In this document: piece after piece, positions 1 to 12,901 of the stretch | Position numbering within the stretch: the stretch's first letter is position 1 | Layout: the number at the start of each line of letters is the position of its first letter | Source: Magnolia sinica | Lineage: Eukaryota; Streptophyta; Magnoliopsida; Magnoliales; Magnoliaceae | Direction: 5' to 3' | Assembly (NCBI RefSeq): GCF_029962835.1 | Contig: NC_080577.1 | Coordinates: 124,001 to 188,000 of the forward strand | DNA length: 64,000 nucleotides | Made by a program: the position numbers and the translations under genes | The notes under the pieces: generated by a model | The model's database searches: none | What the model was told of the DNA's origin: nothing | Seen by the model: only the letters and a program-made list of their open reading frames with translations

Positions 1-345
1 AGACACGGAGGTTACTAATAATATCTTGTCAAGTGGAAGAAGAGGCTAGAGTCAGACAGTATGTGGATTACAGAGACCGAGCTTCAGATGCTAGACCCGA
101 ATCTCCTAGAGCATTATCACAGTTTTATTTTGCCAGAGGCGAACTCTTCTTAGCTGAGCACCATTTGGAGTATACTAGAGGTGGAGGAGATCTTTGGCCC
201 CAGTTCCAGTACCTCTATGGTTGGATGATCATTATATGGGGCCTGGATCAAGTACATAGCCGTGTTAGAAGAGTTCACATGTATGTTTATGCATCTTTGA
301 AGGCCCCGCACTAGGAAGATGCATGTTGGCTGCATATAGGAGCTT
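1..345 (+). other. unassigned open reading frame fragment
   Basis: A 93-codon frame (from 33 to 314) is rich in charged and aromatic residues and contains DYRDRASDARPESPRA and EYTRGGGDLWPQFQYLYGW. The frame is also open upstream to the window edge. I do not recognise the family. It is followed by AT-rich sequence of retroelement type, so it may be the tail of an old mobile element rather than a host exon. It does not splice in any obvious way to the Tic22-like exons further on. Confidence 0.2.
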
Positions 346-1900
346 ATTGGACATATCTAGACCGTTGGATCTTACATGTGGACTGTTGGATGATGGATAC
401 ATTGTGGACATGTGGATTGTTTTGGACATTGGACATTAGTGAACAACTTTTCTTTCTACTTTGTAGCTTTTCTTTTAAATTTATTTTGTTCTTTTGGGCT
501 ATTTCATGTTTTAATTGAAACAAGGGGTATCTTAGACATCTTTTTAGCAATAGGGGTATTTTTGTAAAAAAACACCCAAAAGACTATTAAAGGGTGGGTG
601 TGTAATGCCGTAGGGATTATTATGCATTGAAATAAAACTTCTCTTTTTTGCATTGAGTAAAGAAAATCTCCTGTGATTGGAGTTGGTGTGAAGCCATTGA
701 GTGATTCCAATTGATATCTCCCTTAGTCTCTTCCTTCAAAGGTATTTTCTTCACTTTTCTCTTCTTCTATCTCTCTTTACTTCTCTCTATTTCTTTCTTT
801 TCCTTTTGTTTTCTCCAAAACCCATTCCCATTATATTCAAAACAACCTAAACCTAGACCCTACTCAAACCGTAAGACCGTACGAACACAATCGTATAGAC
901 CATTCCCAAACCCCCCCTGCGCTTTTCTTCTTTGGTCCTTGATCCTTTCCTATTTAAAACCTAAAACCCTAACCCAAAAATTTCCCAAATCTCAAAACCC
1001 TAATTCCCTAAATCTAGTTTTCCTAATCCTGAAACCCTAATTCAACTCTCTAATCCCTAGTCCCCAAATTCAACCCTAACGTACCAAAGCCCTAACTAGG
1101 ATACGTGATTCCCTTTGAATCAAGATTAATCCAATGTTAGATGGAAGTTCTATCTTCCATAGGTCCTAAATTGATTAATGTCTTACAAGATCTTATTGTG
1201 GGATTATTGTTTGTTTGAACTTGAGCATATCTAATACTTGAATTCTTCAAATTTGTGATTGATTAGCTTTATTTTGTGCTTTGATGTCTCTAATTAATCT
1301 GTTATTTGTTTTTATTGCTTCATATTGAGTTAGACCATTCGTCTTGCGCCAGACCCGCAGACCACCAAGAGGGATCAAGACTAGCCACAAAGCCCTTCAC
1401 CACTCCCTTGTGTTTGTTCTGATCAAATCTAATGCTCTGTTTGGCCGAACCATCTTACACTCTCTCTAGGCTTCCATCTCAACCTTTTTCTTTTGGGACT
1501 TCACTGTTGAATACTAACCCAACTCAAGGAGGTTTAGAATGACACTACAATTGTGAGTAGAATAAGTTTTATGCAGATGATTGACTCTCTTCTGCCTATC
1601 TTGCACTACATATTATCCAACCAAGTTGCATATGTTTTATAATTCTACTGCAGTATCAGTATGCATTTGAACGGTGGAGACTTGCAGGACTATTTATTTT
1701 CTTTTGGACAATTAGAGTCTTTTAGAAGATGAGACTAAATGTTTCATAAACAATTTCATTTCAGTTGCCATGACTAGTTGTGGAATCTTAAAACTGTAGC
1801 CAAATTGCTAATTACATGATATATTTACTTGCATCATCTTTATGTACTCATTTGTGTTGACTATCACTATATGATCATTTTCCTTGGTCTAGTGTCAACA
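346..1900. other. AT-rich non-coding stretch with LTR/leader-like character
   Basis: No host exon was recognised here. The stretch carries features common in LTR and leader regions: a run around 580-720 with GGGTGGGTGTGTAATGCC and ATTGAAATAAAAC, then pyrimidine-rich sequence and repeated AACCCTAA-like words around 950-1080. No matching second copy, primer binding site or target duplication was found, so no boundaries are given. It precedes the first visible Tic22-like exon and is probably intron or upstream sequence of that gene. Confidence 0.25.
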
Positions 1901-1922
1901 TCGTTTACCATTTGTTATGCAG

Positions 1923-4900
1923 GAAAAGCCTCACATGTTTCGATTTGTTCCTAGCGAAAAACAGGTAAGAAATAGAGCTTCTCTTGTTATATGGTACAAT
2001 TTTTATGCAATGATTTGCTTCTTTTTCAGGTCAAAGAAGCAAAGAAGCTTCTTAAGACGAACCCACAATATAGTAGGAGAAGGCTTGAGGGAGTTCCTGT
2101 CTTTACTGCTCAAAATTTGAATATTGCAATAGCTACAACTGATGGAATTAAGTGGTATGCTGTTTCAGTGGTTATATGTGTTTCTGTATATCATATTTGT
2201 AGCATTTAGAAAAGGATCGGGTTAGAAATCCTTCTCATTTTTGCCGAAAACTGTGTTGAATTTGGAACACAAGGGATAGACTCAGTTCAAATCTGTCCAA
2301 TTTCTTGAGCAGAAATCAAGTGGGGATCTTCAAACCAATCTCTTTACCTATACAATACTCTTTAACCATAGCCACTATCTTAATCAAAATTCCTAGTCAC
2401 GGCCCCTCAACCCCTAACTCAGTCCACTAAACCTGTACAACCTCACCCACTAATCCGTTGCCCATTATGCAACCAGTTTCTGAACAGCTTCTAACCAGTT
2501 CTTAAGTAATCCAGCTCCTATCCATATAGCGGTTTATGCATGCAAAGGGTACTGGAGCAATCGAGAAGTGAAAACCTTCGAAAATTAGGTTCCAACAGCA
2601 TTGAAATTTGACACGATATATGAACAGCATTGAAATTTGACAAAACGATTGACACGATATATGAACAGCATTGAAATTTGACAAAACGAAATGTGAGAGA
2701 AAAAAAAAAACTATACATAATAGTTTCTATTGCTTAGGGAACAAAACTGTGTGCTATCAGCCATGAGTGATGCAATTATATCCAAAATAAGTTCATATCA
2801 TTAATTGTCATACAATACAAGTTGTTCCAATCCCTACTGTGGTGACCATAATACTGTTGCTTCACATGGCTTGAGTACTATGCCAAGCACATGAGCTCAT
2901 GATATCAGCCATAGTACTCTGTAAAATATCGTTGGTAGTCATCTTTAGCAAAGTGCACCAATATGCCCGTCAGTGGATACTACACAGTCAATGTCACTCC
3001 TAGTGGACTGGTTGTGATTGTGGCTACTATTGTGGCTGGACACCTCCATTCACATATCTTTCCATGACCATGTCCCTTCTGCATGCATGTGCTCATGATA
3101 TCAGCCAGTACTCTCTAACATATCATTGGTAGTGATCTTTAGCAAAGTGTACCAATATGCCTATCGGTGGATACTACACAGTCAATGCTGCTCCTAGTGG
3201 ACTGGTTATGGTCATGGCTACTATTGTGCCTGGACAGCTCCATTCCCATATCTTTCCATAAGCATGTCCCTGTTTGTATCCATGGCCATATTTCTGACTA
3301 TAGCTGTAGCTAGATGATGGCGAATTGTTGTCTTATCTGGTAGTGTTGTTCATGCAACGGCCATACAAGCCATATCTGTAATGGCACTGGGAGTGGAACT
3401 CTCGTGCCATCATTAACATCCATGGACCCAAACGCTCCATGCAATAGCTTCCTTATTGCATGCCAGCTGTTTCCAAGGGATGAGAAATGTTGACTCAACT
3501 CAGAATCCCACATTGGGGCTGCAAGAGAACCGTGGTCTGGGTCTTGGTTGGCATGGCTAAACTCCCTTTATGCTGTGAATAGGCTAAGAGGCCTTTGTTT
3601 CGGACTCTCTCCATATACATCATCACCATCGTTGCCATCGTTGCAAAGGGATTTCATGTAGCAAGGTGCGGAGGAAAAATAAATAAATTTCACCTCTTAA
3701 AATGGGAAGAGGTATGCTTACCCTTGGTCGAAGGGGGTGCGGGCCTAAGAGACCTTGATTTTATGAGCGTGGCTTTGCTTGGAAAATGGCAATGAAGATT
3801 CAAAGTCAAAGAAGGCAAGATTTGGAAGGATGTAATAACAAAAAAGTATGGGTTGGAAGAAAGGGGGTTGGAGATCAAGAAGACATCGCTCTATTGTGTA
3901 TCGGGCATTTGGAAGGCCATTTCCTCAGTTTCCCCATTGATCATAGCTGCCTCATCATTTAAACTTGGGAATGGTTCCCAGATAAGGTTTTGGGAGGATA
4001 CATGGTGCGGTGTGTCTCTATCTTTAGAGAAGAACATCACCGTGGATCAATGCTTCTCTTCCGAAGATGGGAGGGGTGCATGGTGCCCCCCATGTAGGAG
4101 GGGCCTTTTGGACTCAGAGATAGAAGACTTTGCAAGCTTATTGGTGTGTCTCCAGCATTATTCTCCCTTTCCGAATTTGTGTCTCATTGGTATGGTCAGC
4201 ATCCTCTTCTGGTTCTTTCTTGGTAAAATCTTTTTACAATTAGATACATCCCTTGCGGAATGCTCCGGATAGCCCGATCCCTTTCACTCTGTTTTGGATC
4301 TGTAAATTCTCTTTAGAATTGTTTGTTTGTTTGTTTTTTTTTTTTTTCTGTCTTGACAGTTTGTCAAGCAGGTTTCAAATAAAATCATTCATAGCTCTTC
4401 AAAAAATCATTGTCACCCCATCAGCGTCATCTCTGTCATATGAGGACAAAGTCCAATCATCACTGCTCTTTGAATTACTCAAGATCATGCCGCGGGACCC
4501 CCAATGCATGGTATCCAAAAAGGGTTATGTTACACTCATTGCATAACGGTAACAGTGGGGACCATTACGCGTTACAGGGCCATTACGGCTGTTACGTACG
4601 GCCCGTATGTAACGGTAACGATTACCGTTATTGAACACCTTGCATGCTACCTTAATGCCAAATGACCCTCACCTCCAGACATTGAGCCCCTCATCAATGA
4701 GTCAAGCGAATAGTCTTGAGACCCCGCTTCTTCGGCCATAACTTCATCGATATCAATGCCCATGGTTTCTAAATCTCTGGCTATCGTGGGATGAAGGCAT
4801 CGATCTGCCTAGTCTAAGTTTAACTTGTAAAGTGGGTCCTTGTCTTCCCCAGTAACAAACGTGCCTTTACGTATGACCAGTCCAAGGGGCTATGTTTTGG

Positions 4901-6979
4901 TTCTCATTCTCTATTTGCTTATAGTTGCCTCAGTCTCAACTTCATGTTGTGGTGGAAGAACACAAGATTTTGGGGCTTTGCATACCCCAGCCTATTCATT
5001 TTATTTTTGTGGATGAGGGAAAACATGATCTAGTTTTGCACATGGCATTACAGAACCGTTTAGGCCAGTACATGGACTGCTAATATGCACAGGATTGGGG
5101 AGTCACTTCCATACATCGACTGCCACTCACTTGTCATTTATCATGTATATTTGTTAGTTCAGTGAAACAAATACTTAATAGCCAACTCCTAAATCAACTT
5201 TTAGGTACACAATAATAGTATACTCACATGGCATCATCTTCGTCCTTGATGTCACTACAGCTTGACTCAAGAATAGACCTTTTATCTCTAAATGTTGAGT
5301 AGAACTACATGATTGTCTGTTGTGCACTATTTGATATATGTTAGACAGAGATGCACAAAGTAAATGAGTGTGCAAGACAACATTACCTCATTCCTGAACT
5401 GACGTTTCTTCTGTGACTTGGGAATAGTTTGGCATAGACTTCGTGGAAAGCCTTTTTTAACTTGTTATTGCCACCGAGTCTATGCTTGTAATGGTATTTA
5501 GAGCGCAGAAAATGTTAAGACACAATTCACAATTTGATGCAGGCTGCATATGGGCCACATCAATCTCTACTGTTGATTTTGGAGTGATCCATGATTTCAA
5601 CGGTCAGGATTATGTCCCTCAATTTGACCTAGCTATTTTTATTTGAGTCAAATTCATAATTATCTAAATTGTGTAATCTCCAATTGTGACTTCCATACAG
5701 ATGACTTCTCAATACAATTTCTTTCAAATTCATTAAAATTGGATGTCTTCCACCCTATAAAGTGGGCACCATGTGCCTCACTGCCACGTTGGACCTTGAG
5801 TACCCATTTCAGTTGCCAAAACTGAGGCCCAAGACTCAACAAGATCCAGGCCCACCGAGTCCAAGCCATTGAGCCCAGCGCACTCAGCGTATAATGTGCC
5901 TATTTTATGACCATTTTCCACATGGTTTCCTTGCTGTTCTCCATTCAATTTCCACCCCTCTATAGCCCATGTTACCAGCTGTCACAGGGAGGAAAAGATT
6001 GGAAGATTGTGTGGGCTCCAAAGTCCACACAGCGTACAGATTCTCCAAAAGTTTTCTGTGCATTCCAGGCAATCTGGAAAATGTGTTAGATCTGTAACTT
6101 TGGGCCCACATCTCGTCTCAAATCAGTTTGCACTGATATTTTTGCCATTGTGAAGAACGTATGGAGAGGCATTGAACCCTCACTGGATCCCAGGATCAGT
6201 GGACCCCATAAGATGGTGGAGAGATCCCAAAGTTTCCGAAGAAAATTAGATTTCTGTTGATCATGTATCTTGCAAAGTACACTTCTTTGCACCGAATTTC
6301 TCACTCCCCCACAGGGTATTCTTCTCAAGGCTTCGTACGGGTTTATAGCCCATAAGTCCAAGTGTCTAATGGTGGCTCGTTTGTCAGGTTTGGGGTCCCC
6401 ACATTGATCACAAGACTCACAAAATTGGGGGGAAAAAAAGGCCAATTGCAGGCTGTGCCAGTGTTATTTTCAACAAACAGGCCTCTGTAGTGACTTTTTC
6501 CTAGTATTTTGAGACGGAATACATCTACACACTTTTCTGATGCCTCCCTATGCCATGAGGCATGCTGCTATTGAAGGAGAAAGGACGTGCCTCCACTTGA
6601 ATCCAAGATGCTCCAAAAATATGAAGTTTGGAAGTTCCTGTAAATTTTCTTACTAGCTGTCTTTGTTTTGATTGATTTTCAATTTGGACACTTCTCATGC
6701 TTGGAATCATGATTTTAGTTTGTTCCTTGGTGGTCTTGTTGTTCTTACCATTGGTTAGTCTATGTGGAAGAATCTTATTGGGTCAATGTATTCATAACTG
6801 TAATGGTGGCTGTTACCTTTATGAAAACATTATGATATGAGCTGTTACAGCAAAAAAACAAAAAAAACTATAGCGGACCCGTACTGGCTTGTAACAGGAA
6901 GGTAGCCACCGTTGCTATTGCATAATTGTTTTTTAATAGCATGTATTTGTATAGCTTGTTAATAAATAGTGCTCTTGAT

Positions 6980-7025
<46 letters not shown>

Positions 7026-10000
7026 AGGGAGGGAGGGAGGTGGTGTGTGCAAGGGTCCTGACCCGTTGATCATTGGTGATATTATGCACTCGTTTATAAA
7101 TCTGAGATGTTGCGAACCTGATCCTCTTTTTTATGAGCTTCATTGACTCGTAAATCAACCCCATCAACAATTATGTCTCATTGTCCACCACTCTGAGGAC
7201 TATATGAATGGACTGAGGAATGGCAACATCATCAGGAACCTTTTTTGTTGATCATAAGTCATAACAATCTCCTCAACCCTTTGCATCTGAGTAGTGCTCT
7301 TTTCCCAATCCGCCCATTTGATGTAGGTGAGCAAGACTCTCAATCCTGCCCTGTGCTTACTAAGGCTCCCCAATGCAATGACGTCTCACTATTTGCACGT
7401 ATTTGATAACAAGCAAGTGTGATTATAGATAAAGTTTGTCACTGGCTTCTTGTCATTGACTTCCCTCTGGAATTGTTTACAAAGAAACTTGATAATGTTT
7501 TTCTGGTGCCTGTTTTCGTCTATCAGGTACACACCATATTTCTTTGACAAAAGCTTGCTGGACAATATCCTAGAAGCTTCTACTGATCAGCACTTTCACA
7601 CTTTAATTCAAAATCGACATATGCAACGGCGGCGGGATGTGATTGATGACAGTTTGGCAACCGAAGTTATAGAAGAGAGTGGAGAAAGCCTGTTTGAACC
7701 TCCAGAGGTATTCCTTGGAAACTAAATGCACAAGATTTGCTCCTTTTTAAATTGGTTAGTAGCCATGTTCATCGATTGTTAGTTGGAGGTATATGATTTC
7801 TCTGAGAATATCTAAGTTATGCTTTAGCTATTGGTTACTGGCATTAGTATGTTCAGTTAACCTTTGGCTGTGATGAATGATTATTACTGACAGGTTCAAG
7901 AAGTGCTGGATGAAATGGGTAATCCAGGAATACCATTGAGTGTCCTATCAAAGGCTGCTGAAATTCAGCTGCTTGATGTTGTTGACAAAGTACTCTTAGG
8001 GAACAGGTGGTTACGAAAAGCAACTGGTATCCAACCAAAGTTCCCATATCTGGTCGACTCGTTTGAAGAAAGGTACATACCAATTAGTGTACTATGTATT
8101 ACTGATCCAATGCTGTTGACTGGCTTAAGAAACATGTAATGTACTTGTTTGTCTGTGTCCATATTGGAGTAATTGACATGAAAGTATGGGCATAGTTTCT
8201 GGTTTATGCATGTCCTTTTTTCAACATATACATTCTTCCTTGTTTCTCTTAGGAAATGGATCAGGTACTTATTACATATCTGCACCATTTGTTAGATGTA
8301 ACCAATTTCTATCCATGATTACCTATGTAAGTGATCATTTTAAGGAAACAAAAATAGTTAAACGGTTGTTAACTCGAAAATTTCTATACAATGCCAAAAT
8401 ACATTATACCAGCACTGCCTTCCCTCACCACCTTTTTTCCCAGTAGAGCCAAATTCATAGATTTTATATCCCTAATACCAGCACTGCCTTCCCTCGCTGG
8501 CTTGCAAACCTCACTCCACTGCATGAGGTGGAATTTATGCACCACTTTCCTTCACCGCCAAAAACTATTCTAAAACCACCAGTTCTAGATGGGCCCAATG
8601 ATTCCTTCGCTAAGACCATTTAAACATCCAAACTCTTTGAACTGGGCAAATATATCTATGCCCAGTTTGTACAGTGCCTATTGGCCATTGTAAACTGACA
8701 ACAGTAAAAAGAAATTAACACCAGAGAAATATAACAGTCAGCATATGGTCCACCACAATCTTTTTTTTTTCTTGGTTTCATTAGCGAAGTGGAGGTTAAC
8801 CCACTAAACTGTCTATTATTCCATTGGAAGTGAAACATTTGACAACTGAGAAAATTGGAAGTTTCACTGCCTAACAAGAGATCAAACTAATTACAGAAAA
8901 CACCAAGACAATCAGAACTGCTTGTTGCTATGGTATTTATCTCCAATGTCTCCTTCAATTATCACTTCCAAGTAGTAGTTTCTTATGCTCGTCCCAGTTA
9001 TTTGGTGCATGATTATACCACCTGTACCCTGATGATTCTGTGTCACTCTGGTTCAACTGCTGATTCAAACTACGACATCATTGTAATGCCATGTGTGGTT
9101 TAATTGATGCTTGTCAGACGGGCCCAATTGTGGGCTCATTACAGTTCACCCTTGTTGGAACGGTTTGTAGCTTTTCCAGTTCTTTGAACAAAGTAGACCA
9201 ATTACATGGTCGATTCTGGTGCAACTCATTTGACCTACAAGTTACGTCTGGTTTTATAATACCGCTTGAGAGTAGCTTTCATACCTTGCCGCGTATGGTA
9301 TTGGTGAATATGGAAATGCCCAAGAAAGAAGTGAAAAGATGCATCTCTTTATTTTCCTGTGTTAATTATGTTTGCCTTTGTTCATGCCCCAACCTATGCT
9401 ATTTGGGTGAATCATTCTCCAGCAGGTTTTGCAACATACTACCCGTGTTTATTCCTGTGTTGATTCCTTTGCTTTTGCAAACTTTATTTTGTGCTCAAAT
9501 GATCAAGTTCAAGATTTGCTACAACTAGTGGAACCGCTGTTTATCCTCCATAATATGCTTGTTTGATTTCAGGTGCATTTGGCACGCATCATAGTGTTTT
9601 ATGGATAGAGTCATCAGGATATGATTTTTTATTTATTTATGATGATTACTCCTGTGATGGCAAATGAGTATTTGGTGTTTGGCAGTGGCACTGACTATTG
9701 GTATAATCCCATATGGATAGCCCTATATGGTGTTTGAGTGACACGAATTGACATGTCATATTTTAATGATAAGAGAGGTAATTTTTTAATGTATTTTTTT
9801 TAAAATAAGTTATATTAAGTTCCTGTGTGGGCTTGGATTACAGAACCTTGAACCCCACTTAGCCAATGGTTAGACTTGACCATTTATGGGCCATTTGGGC
9901 AAGATACAGTACTATATGCCATGACTTCCTACACGATCTAGCCAAAACTGGATGTAGAACTTTTGCTCAGAGATGTTGGTTCCGCTAAAAGTCCCTCATA

Positions 10001-12901
10001 AGATAGGCTTATTTTACAGGTTATTTACCTCCCAATAAAAGTTATTCCCCTTCGTATCATCTGGTATTCACCGCCTTATGCAATATTGCCTGTGTAGGGT
10101 TCACCATGTATTTATGCCATCCAATCTGTGAAGTGATCCTCACCAAGATGGCGGGATGCCCCAAAAAGCAGGTCTACCCAGTTCATTAGGTGGGTGAAAA
10201 CACTGGACAACCACCCAAAAACATCCAAGTTCATGTAGTTTTCCCATGTAATGGTTGGATGGACTTGATTTTTGGGGCGACTTTCATGGTGAGGCAACCT
10301 TGATGGATGATGCTATACATAATGTGGATGGTCCCAACCATCGAAAAACTGAGCACGTGGGCCCATTGGCGGTGACACACACTGGAATATGAGAGAGGTC
10401 TGGTCTTTGCTGTTTAAAAATAAAAAATAAAATAAAAACTTTTTTGTCGGGTTTTGATGGGATACTCGCCCAGCTAACCATATGGGGTTGGGTTTTCGTC
10501 CCGGGATTGCATCTTAGATGATGATCTGAACTGTTCATGTTATGGATTCTATGCTATGGGGTCCAACCTAAGAAACATTTGTTGAATAGATGATTGTGTA
10601 TAAAGATGAAATTGGAACATTAAAAAGTAATGTTTTAGTGGATCATATCAATTCATGAGTCAAACACCGTAACCCATGATCATCAATGAAGCATGATTTT
10701 AAGGTCGTAGCTTCTACAAGTGGAGAAATCATGGACGGTTCAGATCATCATCTAAGAAGCAAACTGGGTCCAAAATCATCCTGTATGGCATTGAACTTTG
10801 ACTATAGGGCACATTATCCGATCAAAAGCCAGATTGGAATCATCTGCATCTTTACTGATCAAGTTCTCTGGCCCCTCCATCTTTTACATATGAGTCCATT
10901 CCATCCATCAGGTGAGAAATTATTTGAACCATATATACAAAAGATCAGCTAGATAAAAAGTCTGACGGGCCATACCAATGGGAACAAAGTAAAATCGCTC
11001 CTAAAAACCTCTGAGTTCACATGGTGTGGCCTGCTTGATATTTGGATCAGGCTGATTTATTTTATTTTATTTTATTCACTTTATCCTACTGTGTAATATC
11101 TGATTAACTGGTTTGATGAAATATGCGCACCATGGTGGCCCTGCTCACGAACCCATGGTAGGCATCCCAGCCCCATTGTTCCCTATGGTGTGGCCACCTG
11201 AGTTCTGGTTCTCGCTGATTTTTACCGTAGGTTGTAGAATCAAAGATAGAGTATGATGGATGGAATGAATTGTATATATACAACATGGTAGGCCCTACAA
11301 GCTTGGGTGTGCAGTGTGTGGAACAGGTGTTGTAGAGGATTCTGGTCCATCAAAACCCCTCTTCCGATTTTTCCTTTTTGTTTTTCCTTTTTTCCCCCTC
11401 TCCCTCTTCAGATCTGTTCCTCTACAATGTTTTTAGAATAGGCTTATTCTACAGCATAGGGTGTGGGGCACACCGAGACGTGCATGCGACATCCAATCCA
11501 TCGATCACTTGCGCCACCATATTTTTTTTTCCTTAGATCCCAAAACTCAACCCACTTGAGTTTTGGAAAGGCCTGATTTGGGGTATCCATTTATCTTTGT
11601 GATCCCCTTATTCTGAATGAAAAAGATGGCATACCAAAAACGTAGTGGGCCCACACATGGAAGGTTTTAACAGCAGGCGGCCCCATACCAAATGTCCTCT
11701 TTGGCTCAAGTTACCTCTGTTTTTTGGATAGGGCTAATGTTTGGGACACAAGGTGAAGTTGAAAGGGCACGCCTTGACGGATTGGTTATGGGCCATACGT
11801 CATGGTAGGCTGCATATACCATGTTGTAGAAAAAGTTTGCTGTATGTGTGCATAGGAGGTGGCGATCTCCTATTCTCTCTTATCAAAAGAGACATATTCA
11901 GAGTTCTTCTGAGAACCCAGCTATAATGATAATGCAAGTAATTAATGCCAGAAAAAAAAGGGTACGAAATAGCCCTATATTGCTAACTACGCTACAGGCA
12001 AAGTGCCAAATGTATAATAAACCTATGTAAATAGCACTATTATATGCGCATGAGCTATGATGTGTGCCAAACGGGCCCTTAATATCATGCCCCAACCTAT
12101 GCTATTTAGGTGAATAATTCTCCAGCAGGGTTCGCGACATACTGCCCGTGTTTATTCCTTTGTTGATTCCTTCGCTTTTGTAACCTGTGTTCTCTGCTCA
12201 AATGATCAAGTTCGGGATCAGCGATAACTAGTGGAACAACTGTTTTTCCCCCTAATATGCTTGTTTGATTTCATCTCTTGAGTGTGCTTACGGTGTCATG
12301 CTCATGGGAAATGGTGGTTTCAGGAGTGCAGCTTCCTTTATGAAGGCCATGGAATCAACTAGCTCTGCTGTCAACTCAGAAGATACTGCTGATAACGGTG
12401 GGCATGGATTGCAGCTTGGTGCATCTGAATTTAAGTCGAATGGGAGAGCCTATGGTGATCGAAGCCATCCAACAAATAGCACTGATTTTCGATTTCCCTT
12501 TGGAGACTGGTTTCTAAATCCATGGTCAAAACCCGATAACCAGATTAAGACTGATAGGAGCAATACAAGGTGCATTGTCATTGTTTCTTACTCCCTTCAC
12601 TCACACTGCCAATTTCTGTTCTGTCTAATTCATTTCCCTTCTTAGAATGGCAAGCTGGAATGGAGAGTGCATCAACCAAGCGCCACCTAATCCTCTTCTT
12701 CCGAAGATCACAATGGTTGGCATCTCGACAGGCGAGGCAGGGCAGATGAGCAGAGCCAGCTTGAAAAAGACAATGGAAGATTTGACGAAGGAGTTGGAGC
12801 AGACAACTCAGAGAACTACTCAACCCAATGAAGAGAAGGACCCTCTATTTGTCGCGAATGTGGGTGATTACTCCAGTATAACACGGATGAGCTCAGCATG
12901 A
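1923..12901 (+). CDS. Tic22-like family protein, C-terminal six exons (gene enters from left of window)
   Basis: Six exons join in one frame: 1923-1964, 2030-2154, 7527-7707, 7894-8072, 12324-12569 and 12646-12901 (stop). They sum to 1029 nt, or 342 residues plus stop, and every junction has GT and AG with matching phase. The peptide starts EKPHMFRFVPSEKQ and includes GVPVFTAQNLNIAI, IKWYTPYFFDKSLLDNIL, QHFHTLIQNRHMQRRRDVID and LLGNRWLRKATGIQPKFPY, which I recognise as the conserved core of the plant Tic22-like family (Arabidopsis At5g62650 type). Tic22 proteins act at the chloroplast inner-envelope/intermembrane space in protein import; the role of this paralogue group is less certain. The last two exons are more variable (acidic and polar, with FRFPFGDWFLNPW). 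The N-terminal part and transit peptide are not in the window. Introns 2 and 4 are 5.4 and 4.3 kb and full of repeats. Confidence 0.72.
2594..2695. repeat. short direct repeat, ~45 bp period
   Basis: The word AACAGCATTGAAATTTGACA occurs three times, and the last two copies are preceded by GACACGATATATG. Intronic, with no coding content. Confidence 0.75.
2885..3280. repeat. two-copy 196-bp tandem duplication
   Basis: The block starting at GCTCATGATATCAGCC (2895) recurs at 3091. The copies share CATTGGTAGT-like, GATACTACACAGTCAATG and CTAGTGGACTGGTT segments in the same order and spacing. They differ at scattered bases, so the duplication is not recent. It lies inside the Tic22-like gene's intron 2. 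Confidence 0.8.
3555..4345 (+). mobile_element. LINE (L1 clade) 3' fragment
   Basis: The translation contains GGKINKFHLLKWEEVCLPL, GAGLRDLDFMSVALLGKWQ and, in a second frame, SFKLGNGSQIRFWEDTWCG. These are the conserved blocks after the reverse transcriptase palm in plant L1 ORF2 proteins. The frame is broken near 3795 and 3850, and the 5' part (endonuclease and RT palm) is missing, as expected for a 5'-truncated copy. It lies in sense orientation within intron 2 of the Tic22-like gene. A T-rich run follows at ~4323-4350. Confidence 0.75.
6982..7040. repeat. (GA)n-(GGGA)n microsatellite
   Basis: About 39 nt of uninterrupted GA dinucleotides run into five GGGA-like units. It lies in intron 2, roughly 500 nt before the next exon. 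Confidence 0.95.
9383..9571. repeat. 189-bp direct repeat, copy 1 (left of TIR element)
   Basis: Starts CATGCCCCAACCTATGCTAT and ends GCTTGTTTGATTTCA. A second copy in the same orientation lies at 12086-12273; by eye the two are close to 90 percent identical. The copies flank the 2.5 kb TIR element immediately on both sides. Confidence 0.85.
9572..12085. mobile_element. non-autonomous TIR DNA transposon with nested repeats
   Basis: The left end reads GTGCATTTGGCACGCATCAT and the right end, reverse-complemented, reads GGGCCCGTTTGGCACACATC, so CATTTGGCACGCATCATAG and CTATGATGTGTGCCAAACG form terminal inverted repeats of about 20 bp. The GGGCCCGTTTGG-type end and a TTA at the right border are typical of PIF/Harbinger-like elements. 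No transposase was found. Inside are smaller palindrome-rich segments (about 10110-10560 and 11100-11300) resembling the GTGG/CCACC family seen elsewhere in the window. Confidence 0.6.
12086..12273. repeat. 189-bp direct repeat, copy 2 (right of TIR element)
   Basis: Matches 9383-9571 along its length. It ends only ~50 bp before the acceptor of exon 12324-12569, so it probably belongs to the original intron end. Confidence 0.85.

Larger units (their letters stand above)
2155..7526. other. large intron 2 of the Tic22-like gene, repeat-filled
   Basis: The 5.4 kb between the exon ending ...IKW and the exon starting YTPYFF holds a 45-bp direct repeat (~2600-2690), a 196-bp tandem duplication (2885-3280), a LINE fragment (3555-4345), CG-rich palindromic words around 4540-4640 (GTTACG/CGTAAC), unrecognised sequence of MITE-like composition (5540-6470) and a GA microsatellite (6982-7040). 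No additional exon was recognised. Confidence 0.6.
8073..12323. other. intron 4 of the Tic22-like gene, carrying an inserted TIR element
   Basis: The donor is AAAG|GTACAT after the codons for DSFEER; the acceptor is GGTTTCAG|GAGTGCAGC, which restores the split Arg codon. The intron holds a short duplicated motif (ACCAGCACTGCCTTCCCTC at ~8408 and ~8477), one 189-bp repeat copy, a 2.5 kb TIR element and the second repeat copy, listed separately. Confidence 0.7.

Noticed and set aside
4540-4640. Complete small DNA transposon with GTTACG/CGTAAC words
   Set aside because: The palindromic words are clear, but neither two defined ends nor a target duplication could be found.
9091-9528. 145-codon plus-strand frame as a gene
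   Set aside because: It overlaps the 189-bp repeat, has no recognisable domain and lies in intron 4 of the Tic22-like gene.
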